Source: an uncultured Acetatifactor sp.
Lineage (GTDB): Bacteria; Bacillota; Clostridia; Lachnospirales; Lachnospiraceae
Direction of reading: 5' to 3'
DNA length: 64,000 bases
NCBI GenBank assembly: GCA_910577665.1
Contig: CAJTOJ010000004.1
Coordinates: forward strand, 1-64,000
A model generated the notes under the pieces. That model was not told the origin of the DNA. It worked only from the letters and a program-made list of their open reading frames with translations, and ran no database searches. Positions 16,701-26,234 of this stretch are shown piece after piece (positions within the stretch are counted from its first letter, which is position 1; each line of letters starts with the position of its first letter). The translations under genes were made by a program, and so were the position numbers.

Positions 16701-19700
16701 ATGTACAGACAGGTGTCCGCTGATTTACATTTTGTGGAACGGGAAAAAGCCGTGGAGCAGTTTTGGAAGGAAAACCACATCTTTGAGAAGAGCATTGAGA
16801 GCCGGAAGGAAGGGCCTACTTATACCTTCTATGATGGCCCGCCCACTGCCAACGGGAAGCCCCATATCGGTCATGTGGAGACACGTACCATCAAGGATAT
16901 GATACCAAGATACCGTACCATGAAGGGATATATGGTGCCACGGAAAGCCGGATGGGATACCCATGGCCTGCCAGTGGAGCTGGAAGTGGAAAAGCTTCTG
17001 GGACTGGATGGCAAGGAGCAGATCGAGGAATATGGTCTTGCCCCGTTTATTGATAAATGTAAGGAGAGTGTCTGGAAATATAAGGGCATGTGGGAGGACT
17101 TCTCTTCCACAGTGGGCTTCTGGGCAGACATGGATGATCCTTATGTGACATATGATGACAATTTCATTGAGTCTGAGTGGTGGGCACTGAAGACGATCTG
17201 GGACAAGGGACTTTTGTACAAGGGCTTCAAGATTGTCCCATACTGTCCACGCTGCGGTACGCCTCTTTCCAGTCATGAGGTGGCCCAGGGATACAAGGCG
17301 GTGAAAGAGCGTTCTGCAGTGGCCCGCTTCAAATGTGTAGGGGAGGATGCATATTTCCTGGCCTGGACTACCACGCCCTGGACCCTGCCTTCCAACGTGG
17401 CCCTGTGTGTGAACCCGGATGAGACATATGTGAAGGTGAAGGCGGCGGACGACTATACCTACTATATGGCACAGGCCCTTTTGGAGCAGGTGCTGGGAGG
17501 CCTTGCACAGGAAGGCAGGGCAGCTTATGAGGTGCTTGGGACATACAGGGGAAAAGACCTGGAATACCGGGAATATGAGCCTCTGTTTGCCTGTGCCGGG
17601 GAGGAAGCTGCAAGGCAGGGCAAAAAGGCCCACTATGTGACCTGTGACAGCTATGTGACCATGTCCGATGGCACCGGCATCGTCCACATTGCACCTGCCT
17701 TCGGTGAGGATGACGCCAATGTAGGCCGGAAATACGGCCTGCCACTGGTGCAGTTTGTGGATGGCAAGGGGGAGATGACAGAGGATACACCTTACGCCGG
17801 GAAATTTGTGAAGGATGCGGATCCGGAGATCATCCGGGATCTGGACAAGGAGGGGAAACTGTTCTCGGCCCCTAAGTTTGAGCATGACTATCCCTTCTGC
17901 TGGCGCTGTGACACGCCGCTGATCTATTATGCCAGAGAGTCCTGGTTCATCAGGATGACGGCTGTGAAGGATGACCTGGTGCGCAACAACAAGACCATCA
18001 ACTGGATCCCGGAGTCCATCGGGGAGGGACGTTTTGGCAACTGGCTGGAGAATATCCAGGACTGGGGCGTATCCAGGAACCGGTACTGGGGGACCCCGTT
18101 GAATATCTGGGAGTGTACCTGCGGGCATATGCATGCCATTGGCAGCAGACAGGAGTTATGTGAGTTAAGCGGCAGTAAAGAGGCCCGGACAGTGGAATTC
18201 CACAGGCCTTATATCGATGCCATCACCATCCCCTGTCCCAAATGTGGCGGTACCATGAAACGGGTACCGGAGGTCATCGACTGCTGGTTTGACTCCGGGG
18301 CCATGCCTTTTGCACAGCATCACTATCCTTTTGAAAACAAAGAACTGTTTGAAGCCCAGTTCCCTGCAAAGTTTATCTCGGAGGCGGTGGATCAGACCCG
18401 GGGATGGTTCTATTCCCTGTTAGCTGAGTCCACTCTGCTCTTCAACAAGGCGCCCTATGAGAATGTGATCGTGCTGGGACTGGTGCAGGATGAGAACGGT
18501 CAGAAGATGAGTAAGTCCAAAGGCAATGCAGTGGATCCTTTTGAGGCCCTGCAGACCTATGGTGCGGATGCAGTAAGGTGGTATTTCTACACCAGTGCCG
18601 CGCCCTGGCTGCCCAAGCGGTTCTCCGGCAAACTGGTGACGGAAGGACAGCGCAAATTCATGGGAACTCTCTGGAACACGTATGCATTCTTTGTATTGTA
18701 TGCGAACATTGACCAGTTCGACCCTACCAGGTACAGCTTAGAGTACGGGAAGCTACCGGTGATGGACAAGTGGCTTCTGTCACGGCTGCACTCTGTGGTG
18801 GCGGAAGTAGACAGAAATCTGGAGAATTACCGTATCCCGGAGGCCGGGAAGGCCCTTCAGGACTTTGTGGATGAGATGAGCAACTGGTATGTCCGCCGTA
18901 GCCGTGAGCGTTTCTGGGCGGGAGATTGCGGACAGGACAAAGTCAATGCCTACATGACCCTGTATACAGCCCTGGTGACCATCTGCAAGGCGGCGGCTCC
19001 CATGATTCCTTTTATGACAGAGGATATTTACCAGAATCTGGTACGCAGCGTGGACAAGGAGGCGCCGGAGAGTATTCATCTATGCGATTTCCCGGCGTCA
19101 GAGGAGCGGTTCATTGACAAGAAACTGGAGAAAGACATGGAGAATGTGCTGGATGCGGTAGTTATGGGACGTGCCTGCAGGAATGATGCAGGGCTGAAGA
19201 ACCGCCAGCCTATTGCCAGGATGTATGTGAAGGCAGATTTTGCAGGGGATGGTGTCTCCTGTGGACTGGATGAATTTTATACGGCAATTATCAGGGAAGA
19301 GCTGAATATCAAGAGTATTGTCTACACGGATGATGTGCGGGAGTTTACTTCCTATACGTTCAAGCCACAGTTGCGTACAGTAGGACCCAGGTATGGCAGA
19401 CAGCTTGGCGGGATCCAGAAAGTGCTGTCCGGTCTGGACGGGAATGCGGCCATGGACGAATTGAATGAGAAGGGATGTCTGTCCTTCCAGGTAGCAGATG
19501 TGACAGTGGAGCTTACCAGGGAAGACCTGCTCATTGATGTGGCCCAGAAGGAGGGCTATGTGTCCCAGGAGAACATGCGGATGACAGTGGTGTTGGACAC
19601 CAACCTGACCGAGGAACTGGTGGAAGAGGGCTTTGTGTATGAAATCATCAGCAAGATCCAGACCATGCGCAAAGAGGCAGGCTTCGAGGTCATGGATCGG

Positions 19701-19880
19701 ATCCGGCTGTCGCTGAATGACAATGGAAAACTTTATGACCTGGCAGCCAGGAATGCGGAAAGCATCTGCGGCAAGGTGCTGGCAGATACGGTGGTGCAGG
19801 ATGCTGTCTTTGCAGTGAGCAGGGAGTGGAATGTCAACGGGGAAAAGGTTGTAATTTCTATTGAGAAAATTGGGAAATAG
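16701..19880 (+). CDS. ileS: isoleucyl-tRNA synthetase
   Basis: Charges tRNA-Ile with isoleucine and edits misactivated valine. 1059 residues, longer than the usual 920-940-residue bacterial IleS1 and closer to the IleS2 type. Visible: class I HIGH motif in GKPHIGHVETRTIKD, GWDTHGLPVELEVEK, the CP1 editing region (TTTPWTLPSN), KMSKSKGN, and a long C-terminal domain lacking the IleS1 zinc finger pattern at the very end. IleS2 forms are often mupirocin-tolerant, but that cannot be decided here. The start ATG 16701 begins the conserved MYRQVSADLHFVERE; an in-frame upstream ATG at 16629 adds unconserved sequence. Confidence 0.95.
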   Translation: MYRQVSADLHFVEREKAVEQFWKENHIFEKSIESRKEGPTYTFYDGPPTANGKPHIGHVETRTIKDMIPRYRTMKGYMVPRKAGWDTHGLPVELEVEKLLGLDGKEQIEEYGLAPFIDKCKESVWKYKGMWEDFSSTVGFWADMDDPYVTYDDNFIESEWWALKTIWDKGLLYKGFKIVPYCPRCGTPLSSHEVAQGYKAVKERSAVARFKCVGEDAYFLAWTTTPWTLPSNVALCVNPDETYVKVKAADDYTYYMAQALLEQVLGGLAQEGRAAYEVLGTYRGKDLEYREYEPLFACAGEEAARQGKKAHYVTCDSYVTMSDGTGIVHIAPAFGEDDANVGRKYGLPLVQFVDGKGEMTEDTPYAGKFVKDADPEIIRDLDKEGKLFSAPKFEHDYPFCWRCDTPLIYYARESWFIRMTAVKDDLVRNNKTINWIPESIGEGRFGNWLENIQDWGVSRNRYWGTPLNIWECTCGHMHAIGSRQELCELSGSKEARTVEFHRPYIDAITIPCPKCGGTMKRVPEVIDCWFDSGAMPFAQHHYPFENKELFEAQFPAKFISEAVDQTRGWFYSLLAESTLLFNKAPYENVIVLGLVQDENGQKMSKSKGNAVDPFEALQTYGADAVRWYFYTSAAPWLPKRFSGKLVTEGQRKFMGTLWNTYAFFVLYANIDQFDPTRYSLEYGKLPVMDKWLLSRLHSVVAEVDRNLENYRIPEAGKALQDFVDEMSNWYVRRSRERFWAGDCGQDKVNAYMTLYTALVTICKAAAPMIPFMTEDIYQNLVRSVDKEAPESIHLCDFPASEERFIDKKLEKDMENVLDAVVMGRACRNDAGLKNRQPIARMYVKADFAGDGVSCGLDEFYTAIIREELNIKSIVYTDDVREFTSYTFKPQLRTVGPRYGRQLGGIQKVLSGLDGNAAMDELNEKGCLSFQVADVTVELTREDLLIDVAQKEGYVSQENMRMTVVLDTNLTEELVEEGFVYEIISKIQTMRKEAGFEVMDRIRLSLNDNGKLYDLAARNAESICGKVLADTVVQDAVFAVSREWNVNGEKVVISIEKIGK

Positions 19881-19982
19881 TAGTAAAATGGAATGCAGAA
19901 ATGGTTCCATGCAAAGAAAAAGCCAGTAAAGAATGGGGAAAACAGGGGCGGTAAGGGTTCCTAAGCTCCAAAGAAAGGACAT

Positions 19983-22652
19983 ATGATGACAATGCAGATG
20001 GAAGAAGCACAGAAGAAGAAGGCAGATGATGCAGAAGAAGTGGAAACAACAATGAAGGTGGAGACGGAAGCGATGACAGAGACAACGAAGACAGTGGCAA
20101 CAAAGGAAGAACTGCTACAGACAGAATCAACCAAGGCAAAAACTGTGAAGGTGGATACCGCAGCAGCGGATACAAAAGCAGACCCACAGGAAGCACCGAA
20201 ATTCGATAAGGATCTGTTCAAGAGAAGTGTGGACTATAATGTGAAGACATTGTACCGCAAGGATCTGTCCGAGGCCACACCCCGGCAGATCTTCCAAGCG
20301 GCATCCCTGGCCATCAAGGACAGGATCATTGGGAACTGGATGGATACCCAGAAGGCCTATGAGAAGCAGGATCCCAAGATGGTATACTACATGTCCATGG
20401 AATTCCTTATGGGAAGGGCCCTGGGCAACAGTCTGATCAATATGCAGGCTTATGGCCCTGCCAGGGAAGCCCTGGAGGAGATGGGCCTTGATCTGAACCT
20501 GGTGGAGGACCAGGAGCCGGATGCAGCCCTGGGCAACGGTGGCCTGGGACGTCTGGCAGCATGCTTTCTGGACTCCCTGGCTACTCTGGGATATCCTGCC
20601 TACGGCTGCGGTATCCGCTACCGTTATGGCATGTTCAAGCAGCAGATCCGGGACGGTTATCAGGTGGAGGTACCGGACAACTGGCTGGCAGAGGGCAATC
20701 CTTTTGAACTGCGCAGGCCGGAATATGCCAAGACGGTGAAGTTCGGCGGTTATGTAAATGTGCGTTTCGGGGAGGACGGGAGCAATTATTTTGTTCAGGA
20801 GGGCTATCAGGCCGTGAAGGCCATTCCCTTTGACCTTCCTGTAGTGGGCTATGGCAATGGGATCGTGAACACCCTCCGGATCTGGGATGCGGAGCCTATG
20901 GACGGCTTCCAGTTAGATTCTTTTGACAAAGGCGATTATCTGAAGGCGGTGGAACAGGAGAATCTGGCCCGGAATATCGTAGAGGTACTTTATCCCAATG
21001 ACAATCACTATGCAGGCAAGGAGCTGCGCTTGAAGCAGCAGTATTTTTTCATCTCCGCTTCCGTTCAAGAGGCAGTGGCCAAGTATATGCGCAAACACGA
21101 TGATATCCATCGGTTCCATGAGAAGGTGACCTTCCAGCTCAATGACACGCATCCAACAGTGGCCATTCCGGAGCTTATGCGTATTCTTCTGGATGAGTTT
21201 AAGCTGTCCTGGGAAGAAGCCTGGGAGATTACCACGAAAACCTGTGCATATACCAACCACACAATCATGGCAGAGGCTCTGGAAAAGTGGCCTATCGACC
21301 TGTTCTCCAGGCTGCTGCCCAGGATCTACCAGATCGTGGAGGAGATCAACCGCAGGTTTGTGCGGCAGATCGAGGAGAAATATTCCGGCATCTACGGAGT
21401 GGATGTACATGAGAAGATCCGTAAGATGGCGATTCTCTACGATGGACAGGTGAAGATGGCCCATATGGCCATTGTGGCAGGCTATTCTGTAAACGGAGTG
21501 GCAAGGCTGCATACAGAGATCCTGAAGAATGAAGAACTACATGATTTTTATGAAATGTTCCCGGAGCGTTTTAACAATAAGACAAACGGTATCACCCAGA
21601 GAAGGTTCCTGCTTCATGGCAATCCACTGCTGGCAGACTGGGTGACTTCCAAGGTGGGAGAGAGCTGGATCACTGACCTGCCGCAGATCGCAGGCTTAAA
21701 GCCTCTGGCAGAGGATCCTGTGGCCCGGAAGGAATTCATGGAGATCAAGTACCAGAACAAATTGCGTCTGGCAGAATATGTCAAGGAGCACAATGGCGTG
21801 GAAATAGATCCCAACTCCATCTTCGATGTGCAGGTGAAGCGTCTCCATGAATACAAGAGGCAGCTTCTTAACATCCTTCATGTGATGTATCTGTACAATG
21901 AGCTGAAGGATCATCCGGAGAAGGAGTTCTTCCCCAGAACATTTATCTTCGGTGCCAAGGCGGCGGCGGGATACCGCAACGCTAAGCTGACTATCAAGCT
22001 GATCAATGCGGTGGCAGATGTGGTGAACAATGACGCTTCCATCGGTGGCAAGATCAAGGTGGTATTCATTGAGAACTACAATGTGTCCAATGCAGAGATC
22101 ATCTTCGCTGCTTCAGATGTGTCTGAGCAGATATCCACAGCCAGCAAGGAGGCATCTGGCACTGGTAACATGAAGTTCATGTTAAACGGTGCACTGACCC
22201 TGGGAACCATGGATGGTGCCAATGTGGAGATTGTAGAGGAGGTAGGTCGGGAGAATGCCTTTATCTTCGGTCTGTCCTCCGATGAGGTGATCCGGTATGA
22301 GAACCATGGCGGCTACAATCCCATGGAGATCTACAACAATGACAGGGATATCCACAGGATCCTGGATCAGCTGGTTGACGGGACTTATGCAAAGGACAGG
22401 GAACTGTTCCGGCCACTGTATAATTCCCTGCTGAACACCCTCTCTACATCCAAGGCGGATACCTATTTCATTCTAAAGGATTTCCGGTCTTACGCGCAGG
22501 CACAGGAGAAAGTGGAAGCAGCCTACAGGAACCGGGAGGGCTGGGCCAAGAGTGCCATCCTGAATGTGGCCTGTTCCGGTAAGTTCACTTCCGACAGGAC
22601 CATACAGCAGTATGTGGATGAGATCTGGCATCTGGATAAGGTGACATTGTAA
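19983..22652 (+). CDS. glgP: glycogen/alpha-glucan phosphorylase
   Basis: Phosphorolysis of glycogen or maltodextrin ends to glucose-1-phosphate, with PLP as cofactor. 889 residues. The catalytic body begins near residue 70 and shows YYMSMEFLMGRALGNS, NGGLGRLAACFLDS, NDTHPTVAIPELMR, the VKRLHEYKRQ segment and the PLP-Lys motif ASGTGNMKFMLNGAL. The first 65-70 residues are unusual: a low-complexity, Glu/Lys/Thr-rich tail not found in standard GlgP. ATG 19986 has slightly better spacing from AAAGGA than ATG 19983. The partner genes glgC and glgD are 22 kb away in this window. Confidence 0.95.
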   Translation: MMTMQMEEAQKKKADDAEEVETTMKVETEAMTETTKTVATKEELLQTESTKAKTVKVDTAAADTKADPQEAPKFDKDLFKRSVDYNVKTLYRKDLSEATPRQIFQAASLAIKDRIIGNWMDTQKAYEKQDPKMVYYMSMEFLMGRALGNSLINMQAYGPAREALEEMGLDLNLVEDQEPDAALGNGGLGRLAACFLDSLATLGYPAYGCGIRYRYGMFKQQIRDGYQVEVPDNWLAEGNPFELRRPEYAKTVKFGGYVNVRFGEDGSNYFVQEGYQAVKAIPFDLPVVGYGNGIVNTLRIWDAEPMDGFQLDSFDKGDYLKAVEQENLARNIVEVLYPNDNHYAGKELRLKQQYFFISASVQEAVAKYMRKHDDIHRFHEKVTFQLNDTHPTVAIPELMRILLDEFKLSWEEAWEITTKTCAYTNHTIMAEALEKWPIDLFSRLLPRIYQIVEEINRRFVRQIEEKYSGIYGVDVHEKIRKMAILYDGQVKMAHMAIVAGYSVNGVARLHTEILKNEELHDFYEMFPERFNNKTNGITQRRFLLHGNPLLADWVTSKVGESWITDLPQIAGLKPLAEDPVARKEFMEIKYQNKLRLAEYVKEHNGVEIDPNSIFDVQVKRLHEYKRQLLNILHVMYLYNELKDHPEKEFFPRTFIFGAKAAAGYRNAKLTIKLINAVADVVNNDASIGGKIKVVFIENYNVSNAEIIFAASDVSEQISTASKEASGTGNMKFMLNGALTLGTMDGANVEIVEEVGRENAFIFGLSSDEVIRYENHGGYNPMEIYNNDRDIHRILDQLVDGTYAKDRELFRPLYNSLLNTLSTSKADTYFILKDFRSYAQAQEKVEAAYRNREGWAKSAILNVACSGKFTSDRTIQQYVDEIWHLDKVTL

Positions 22653-22771
22653 CAGACAGAGAGTACTGGGGCGATGCAGGATACAGCATTCTGGAAGGCA
22701 ACAGGAAATATGACGGATCCCGGTATATGACAGAAGATTCCGTTTTCCGGGACACAGGATAAACAGGGAAT

Positions 22772-22821
22772 GCACACATGTGGCTGGATGGTGCCGCGTG
22801 TGTGTGTTTTCTTTTGTTTTT
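22772..22821 (+). terminator. intrinsic terminator after glgP
   Basis: An imperfect stem of CACACATGTGGC with GCCGCGTGTGTGTG closes a 6-base loop and runs into TTTTCTTTTGTTTTTTT. Confidence 0.7.
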
Positions 22822-22939
22822 TTGCAGAATTCATTGCACCAGTCAAGATAAAAACTTGCGCAAGCCTCCAATATCCGCTATAATGCTTAATGACTACTGA
22901 GACTGCTGGAACTGCAACAGAAGACGAGGAGGAGTGTTT

Positions 22940-25228
22940 ATGATAGAACTGATACAGGGCGGCGCCTATCTGTTAAATGGCACTGAAATTGTGGAAGAGG
23001 GTGTACAGACACAGGAAGCCATAATGGCCAGGACGGGGGAAACGGTCACGAAAGAAGAAGCCAGGAAGAATACGATGGCATATGGCATTTTGGAACGCCA
23101 TAACACATCTGGTAATATGGACAAGCTGAAGATCCGGTTCGACAAGCTCACCAGCCATGACATTACCTTTGTGGGGATCATCCAGACAGCCAGGGCATCC
23201 GGGCTGACCCGGTTCCCCATGCCCTATGTGCTCACCAACTGCCACAATTCCCTGTGTGCAGTAGGAGGCACCATCAATGAGGATGACCATATGTTCGGCC
23301 TGTCCTGTGCCAAGAAATATGGCGGAGTCTATGTGCCGCCTCACCAGGCAGTGATTCACCAGTTTGCCAGGGAGATGCTGGCAGAGGGCGGCGGCATGAT
23401 CCTGGGCAGCGATTCCCATACCCGGTATGGCGCCCTGGGCACCATGGCCATGGGGGAGGGCGGCCCGGAACTTGTGAAGCAGCTGCTGAACCAGACTTAT
23501 GATATCAACCTGCCCGGTGTGGTGGGCGTATACCTGGAGGGTGCCCCGGTGAAGGGAGTGGGTCCCCAGGACGTGGCCCTTGCTTTGATCGGTGCGGTCT
23601 TCCAGAATGGCTATGTGAAGAACAAAGTGATGGAGTTCACAGGTCCCGGGGTGGCTTCCCTGAGCGCAGACTTTAGGATCGGCGTTGATGTGATGACAAC
23701 GGAGACTACCTGTCTTTCTTCCATCTGGCAGACCGATGACACAATCCGGGAATTCTATGAGATCCATGGACGGGTGAAGGATTATAAGGAACTTAAGCCG
23801 GGCCAGGTAGCCTATTACGATGGCATGATCAAGGTGGACCTGTCCAAGGTGCGTCCTATGATTGCCATGCCCTTCCATCCCAGCAATACCTACACCATCG
23901 AGGAACTGAATGCCAACCTGGGGGACATCCTCCATGAGACGGAAAAACGTGCCATGGTGAGCTTGGACGGGGCTGTGGCCTACAGCCTACAGGACAAGGT
24001 AAAGGATGGCAGGTTCCTGGTGGACCAGGGGATCATCGCCGGGTGTGCGGGGGGCGGCTTTGAGAATATCTGTGCCGCCGCCGATATCTTAAAAGGCAGT
24101 TATATTGGTTCGGACGGTTTCACCTTGAGCGTGTACCCGGCCTCCATGCCGGTATATATGGAACTGATCCGGAATGGCTGTGCAGCTGCCATACTGGAGA
24201 CTGGGGCAGTGATGAAGACAGCCTTCTGCGGTCCTTGTTTCGGGGCAGGAGACACTCCTGCCAACAATGCTTTCAGCATCCGGCATTCCACCAGGAATTT
24301 CCCCAACCGGGAGGGCAGTAAGCTCCAGAATGGCCAGATATCCTCCGTGGCCCTGATGGATGCCCGTTCCATAGCAGCTACGGCGGCCAACAAAGGCGTA
24401 CTGACCCCGGCAACGGACTTTGACGGGGAACTGGGAAGATATAAATATCATTTTGACAGTAAAATCTACGCCAACCGGGTGTTTGATTCAAAAGGTGTGG
24501 CAGACCCTGGGGTGGAGATCCAGCTGGGGCCCAATATCAAGGACTGGCCGGCCATGGGCGCACTGCCAGAGAACCTGGTGCTGCAGGTAGTATCCGAGAT
24601 CCATGACCCGGTGACCACCACGGACGAGCTGATTCCTTCCGGGGAGACCTCCTCCTACCGTTCCAATCCCCTGGGACTTGCAGAATTTACTTTGAGCCGC
24701 AAGGATCCGGAGTATGTGGGGCGGGCCAAGGAGATCCACAGGGCGGAGGAAGAGAGGATGGCAGGCGGGCATCCCTGCCAGTTGCTTCCTGTGCTGAAGG
24801 AGGTAATGGGAACCGTGAAAGCCAGGTTCCCTCAGGCGGACCACACCAACACAGGATTCGGTTCCACCATTTTTGCCGTGAAGCCGGGAGATGGCTCTGC
24901 CAGGGAACAGGCGGCCTCCTGCCAGAAGGTGCTGGGAGGCTGGGCCAATATTGCCCACGAGTATGCCACCAAACGTTATCGTTCCAATCTGATCAACTGG
25001 GGTATGCTTCCCTTCCTGATCGAAGAGGGAGAGCTTCCCTTCCGGAACCTGGACTACCTCTTCCTGCCGGGAATCAGGAAAGCAGTGGAAGAGAAGACAG
25101 AGCAAATTCCTGCCTATGTGGTGGGAGAAGAAGGGCTGAAGGCTTTTTGGCTGCGGCTGGGAGAGCTGACAGATGAGGAGCGGGAGATCATCCTGAAGGG
25201 ATGCCTGATCAACTATAACCGGGTATAG
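22940..25228 (+). CDS. aconitase-family hydratase (YbhJ-like)
   Basis: Iron-sulfur hydro-lyase of the aconitase superfamily, about 762 residues. The three cluster ligands seem kept: Cys in IIAGCAGGG and the CxxC of FCGPCFGAGDTP. The substrate region NAFSIRHSTRNFPNREGSK replaces the usual NSIVTSFNRNF-type segment, and LGSDSHTRYGALGTM is the N-terminal DSH motif. This divergent set resembles E. coli YbhJ, whose substrate is unknown, so I avoid the name acnA. ATG 22940 has GAGGAGGAG at six-base spacing; GTG 22934 is too close. An SseB-like gene follows 10 bases later, so they form an operon. Confidence 0.8.
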   Translation: MIELIQGGAYLLNGTEIVEEGVQTQEAIMARTGETVTKEEARKNTMAYGILERHNTSGNMDKLKIRFDKLTSHDITFVGIIQTARASGLTRFPMPYVLTNCHNSLCAVGGTINEDDHMFGLSCAKKYGGVYVPPHQAVIHQFAREMLAEGGGMILGSDSHTRYGALGTMAMGEGGPELVKQLLNQTYDINLPGVVGVYLEGAPVKGVGPQDVALALIGAVFQNGYVKNKVMEFTGPGVASLSADFRIGVDVMTTETTCLSSIWQTDDTIREFYEIHGRVKDYKELKPGQVAYYDGMIKVDLSKVRPMIAMPFHPSNTYTIEELNANLGDILHETEKRAMVSLDGAVAYSLQDKVKDGRFLVDQGIIAGCAGGGFENICAAADILKGSYIGSDGFTLSVYPASMPVYMELIRNGCAAAILETGAVMKTAFCGPCFGAGDTPANNAFSIRHSTRNFPNREGSKLQNGQISSVALMDARSIAATAANKGVLTPATDFDGELGRYKYHFDSKIYANRVFDSKGVADPGVEIQLGPNIKDWPAMGALPENLVLQVVSEIHDPVTTTDELIPSGETSSYRSNPLGLAEFTLSRKDPEYVGRAKEIHRAEEERMAGGHPCQLLPVLKEVMGTVKARFPQADHTNTGFGSTIFAVKPGDGSAREQAASCQKVLGGWANIAHEYATKRYRSNLINWGMLPFLIEEGELPFRNLDYLFLPGIRKAVEEKTEQIPAYVVGEEGLKAFWLRLGELTDEEREIILKGCLINYNRV

Positions 25229-25238
25229 GGAGGAAATT

Positions 25239-25748
25239 ATGGAATTCAATCAATCGGTATCAAATCCAATGCTGGTGGGATGCCTGGAACTGCTGAAGGC
25301 AGAAGACACCCCCGGCCACCGGAATATGTTTGTGGAGGAGCTGGTAAAGGCACAGCTTTTATCCCCGTCTATCATAGAACCTGCCCCTGTGGAGGGGGCA
25401 GAGGGCAAGCTGACTATAGCACCGGGCAGCAAGGTGCAGTTTCCCATGCTGAATGCGCCGGATGGCAAGCGGTTCTTCATGGCCTTTACGGACAGTCAGG
25501 AGTACGGCACCTGGAAGGAGAAAAGTGGTCAGGAACTTCCGTTTTTTGCCTTGAAATTCCAGGACTATGCGGGGATGCTGTTTGCAAAGGATTCCAATGG
25601 GAATATGAGCCAGGCGGCCGGGTTCGTGATCAATCCTCTTGGGGCCAATATCCTGGTACCAAAGGAGATGGTGGCAGGAATCCTGGCAGCCAGGGCAGCC
25701 CAGGCCAAGGGGAAGCCTGCTGGCACGGGTCCGGTGAAACCACAGTAA
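25239..25748 (+). CDS. SseB-family protein
   Basis: 169 residues with an SseB N-terminal-type domain: VEELVKAQLLSPSIIEP, KVQFPMLNAPDGKRFFMAFTD and a GFVINPLGANILVPKEM end. SseB was named for enhanced serine sensitivity in E. coli; the molecular role is unknown. It starts 10 bases after the hydratase stop with AGGAAATT as ribosome site, so it is co-translated with it. The C-terminal 20 residues are an Ala/Gly/Lys-rich tail. Confidence 0.75.
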   Translation: MEFNQSVSNPMLVGCLELLKAEDTPGHRNMFVEELVKAQLLSPSIIEPAPVEGAEGKLTIAPGSKVQFPMLNAPDGKRFFMAFTDSQEYGTWKEKSGQELPFFALKFQDYAGMLFAKDSNGNMSQAAGFVINPLGANILVPKEMVAGILAARAAQAKGKPAGTGPVKPQ

Positions 25749-26234
25749 ACGGACAGGCGGGTCTGCAAGGCAGCTCATTTTGGCTGGACGGTTTCTGCAA
25801 GGCAAAATTCTGGAGATCCACAGTAAAGTAAATGTGATTTGTGTCGATATATTTTATACAGGAGGGGCGGTAAGGCCAGCCGCCTGCCAAGTATACATAT
25901 GGACACCACGGATGGTAACAGAGTGAGAAAAGGAGTTTCTCGCGCATGGAGCCATCCTTTTTTGTCTATAGGGGATCCAGTCAGAGGATACCAGAGGATT
26001 CTTCGGCGAGGGGTTTTTCTGTCAGAAGATTTTCTGCCTGGAAGAGTCTTCCCTGGAAGGATACAGGACAGAAAGGGAATCGGAAGAATGCCGGGGTATG
26101 ACAGGATCCTGCTATATGGAAAGCCTACAGGGAGGGAGGCTGTGAAAAATTTTGCGGCACGCACAGACGGCAACAGGGAAGATGCGTCTGCAGGGTGCGG
26201 CAGGAGGGGTGGACATAAAGGAGCGAGAAGAGGA
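25749..26234 (+). other. structured leader upstream of the EF-hand-like gene
   Basis: About 485 bases without a supported gene. It holds a GC hairpin (GGCGG-TAAGGCCA-GCCGCC region, 25867-25885) and a terminator-like structure at 25910-25963: GGATGG pairs CCATCC, with an inner GAGAAA/TTTCTC stem, followed by TTTTTT. This suggests attenuation or a regulatory RNA. I do not recognise it as a known riboswitch. The frame is open through here, but the translation looks unlike protein and the conserved start lies at 26235. Confidence 0.45.

Noticed and set aside
25839..26234. Upstream extension of the EF-hand-like gene
   Set aside because: The translated stretch looks random, covers the terminator-like hairpin and precedes a better start at 26235.
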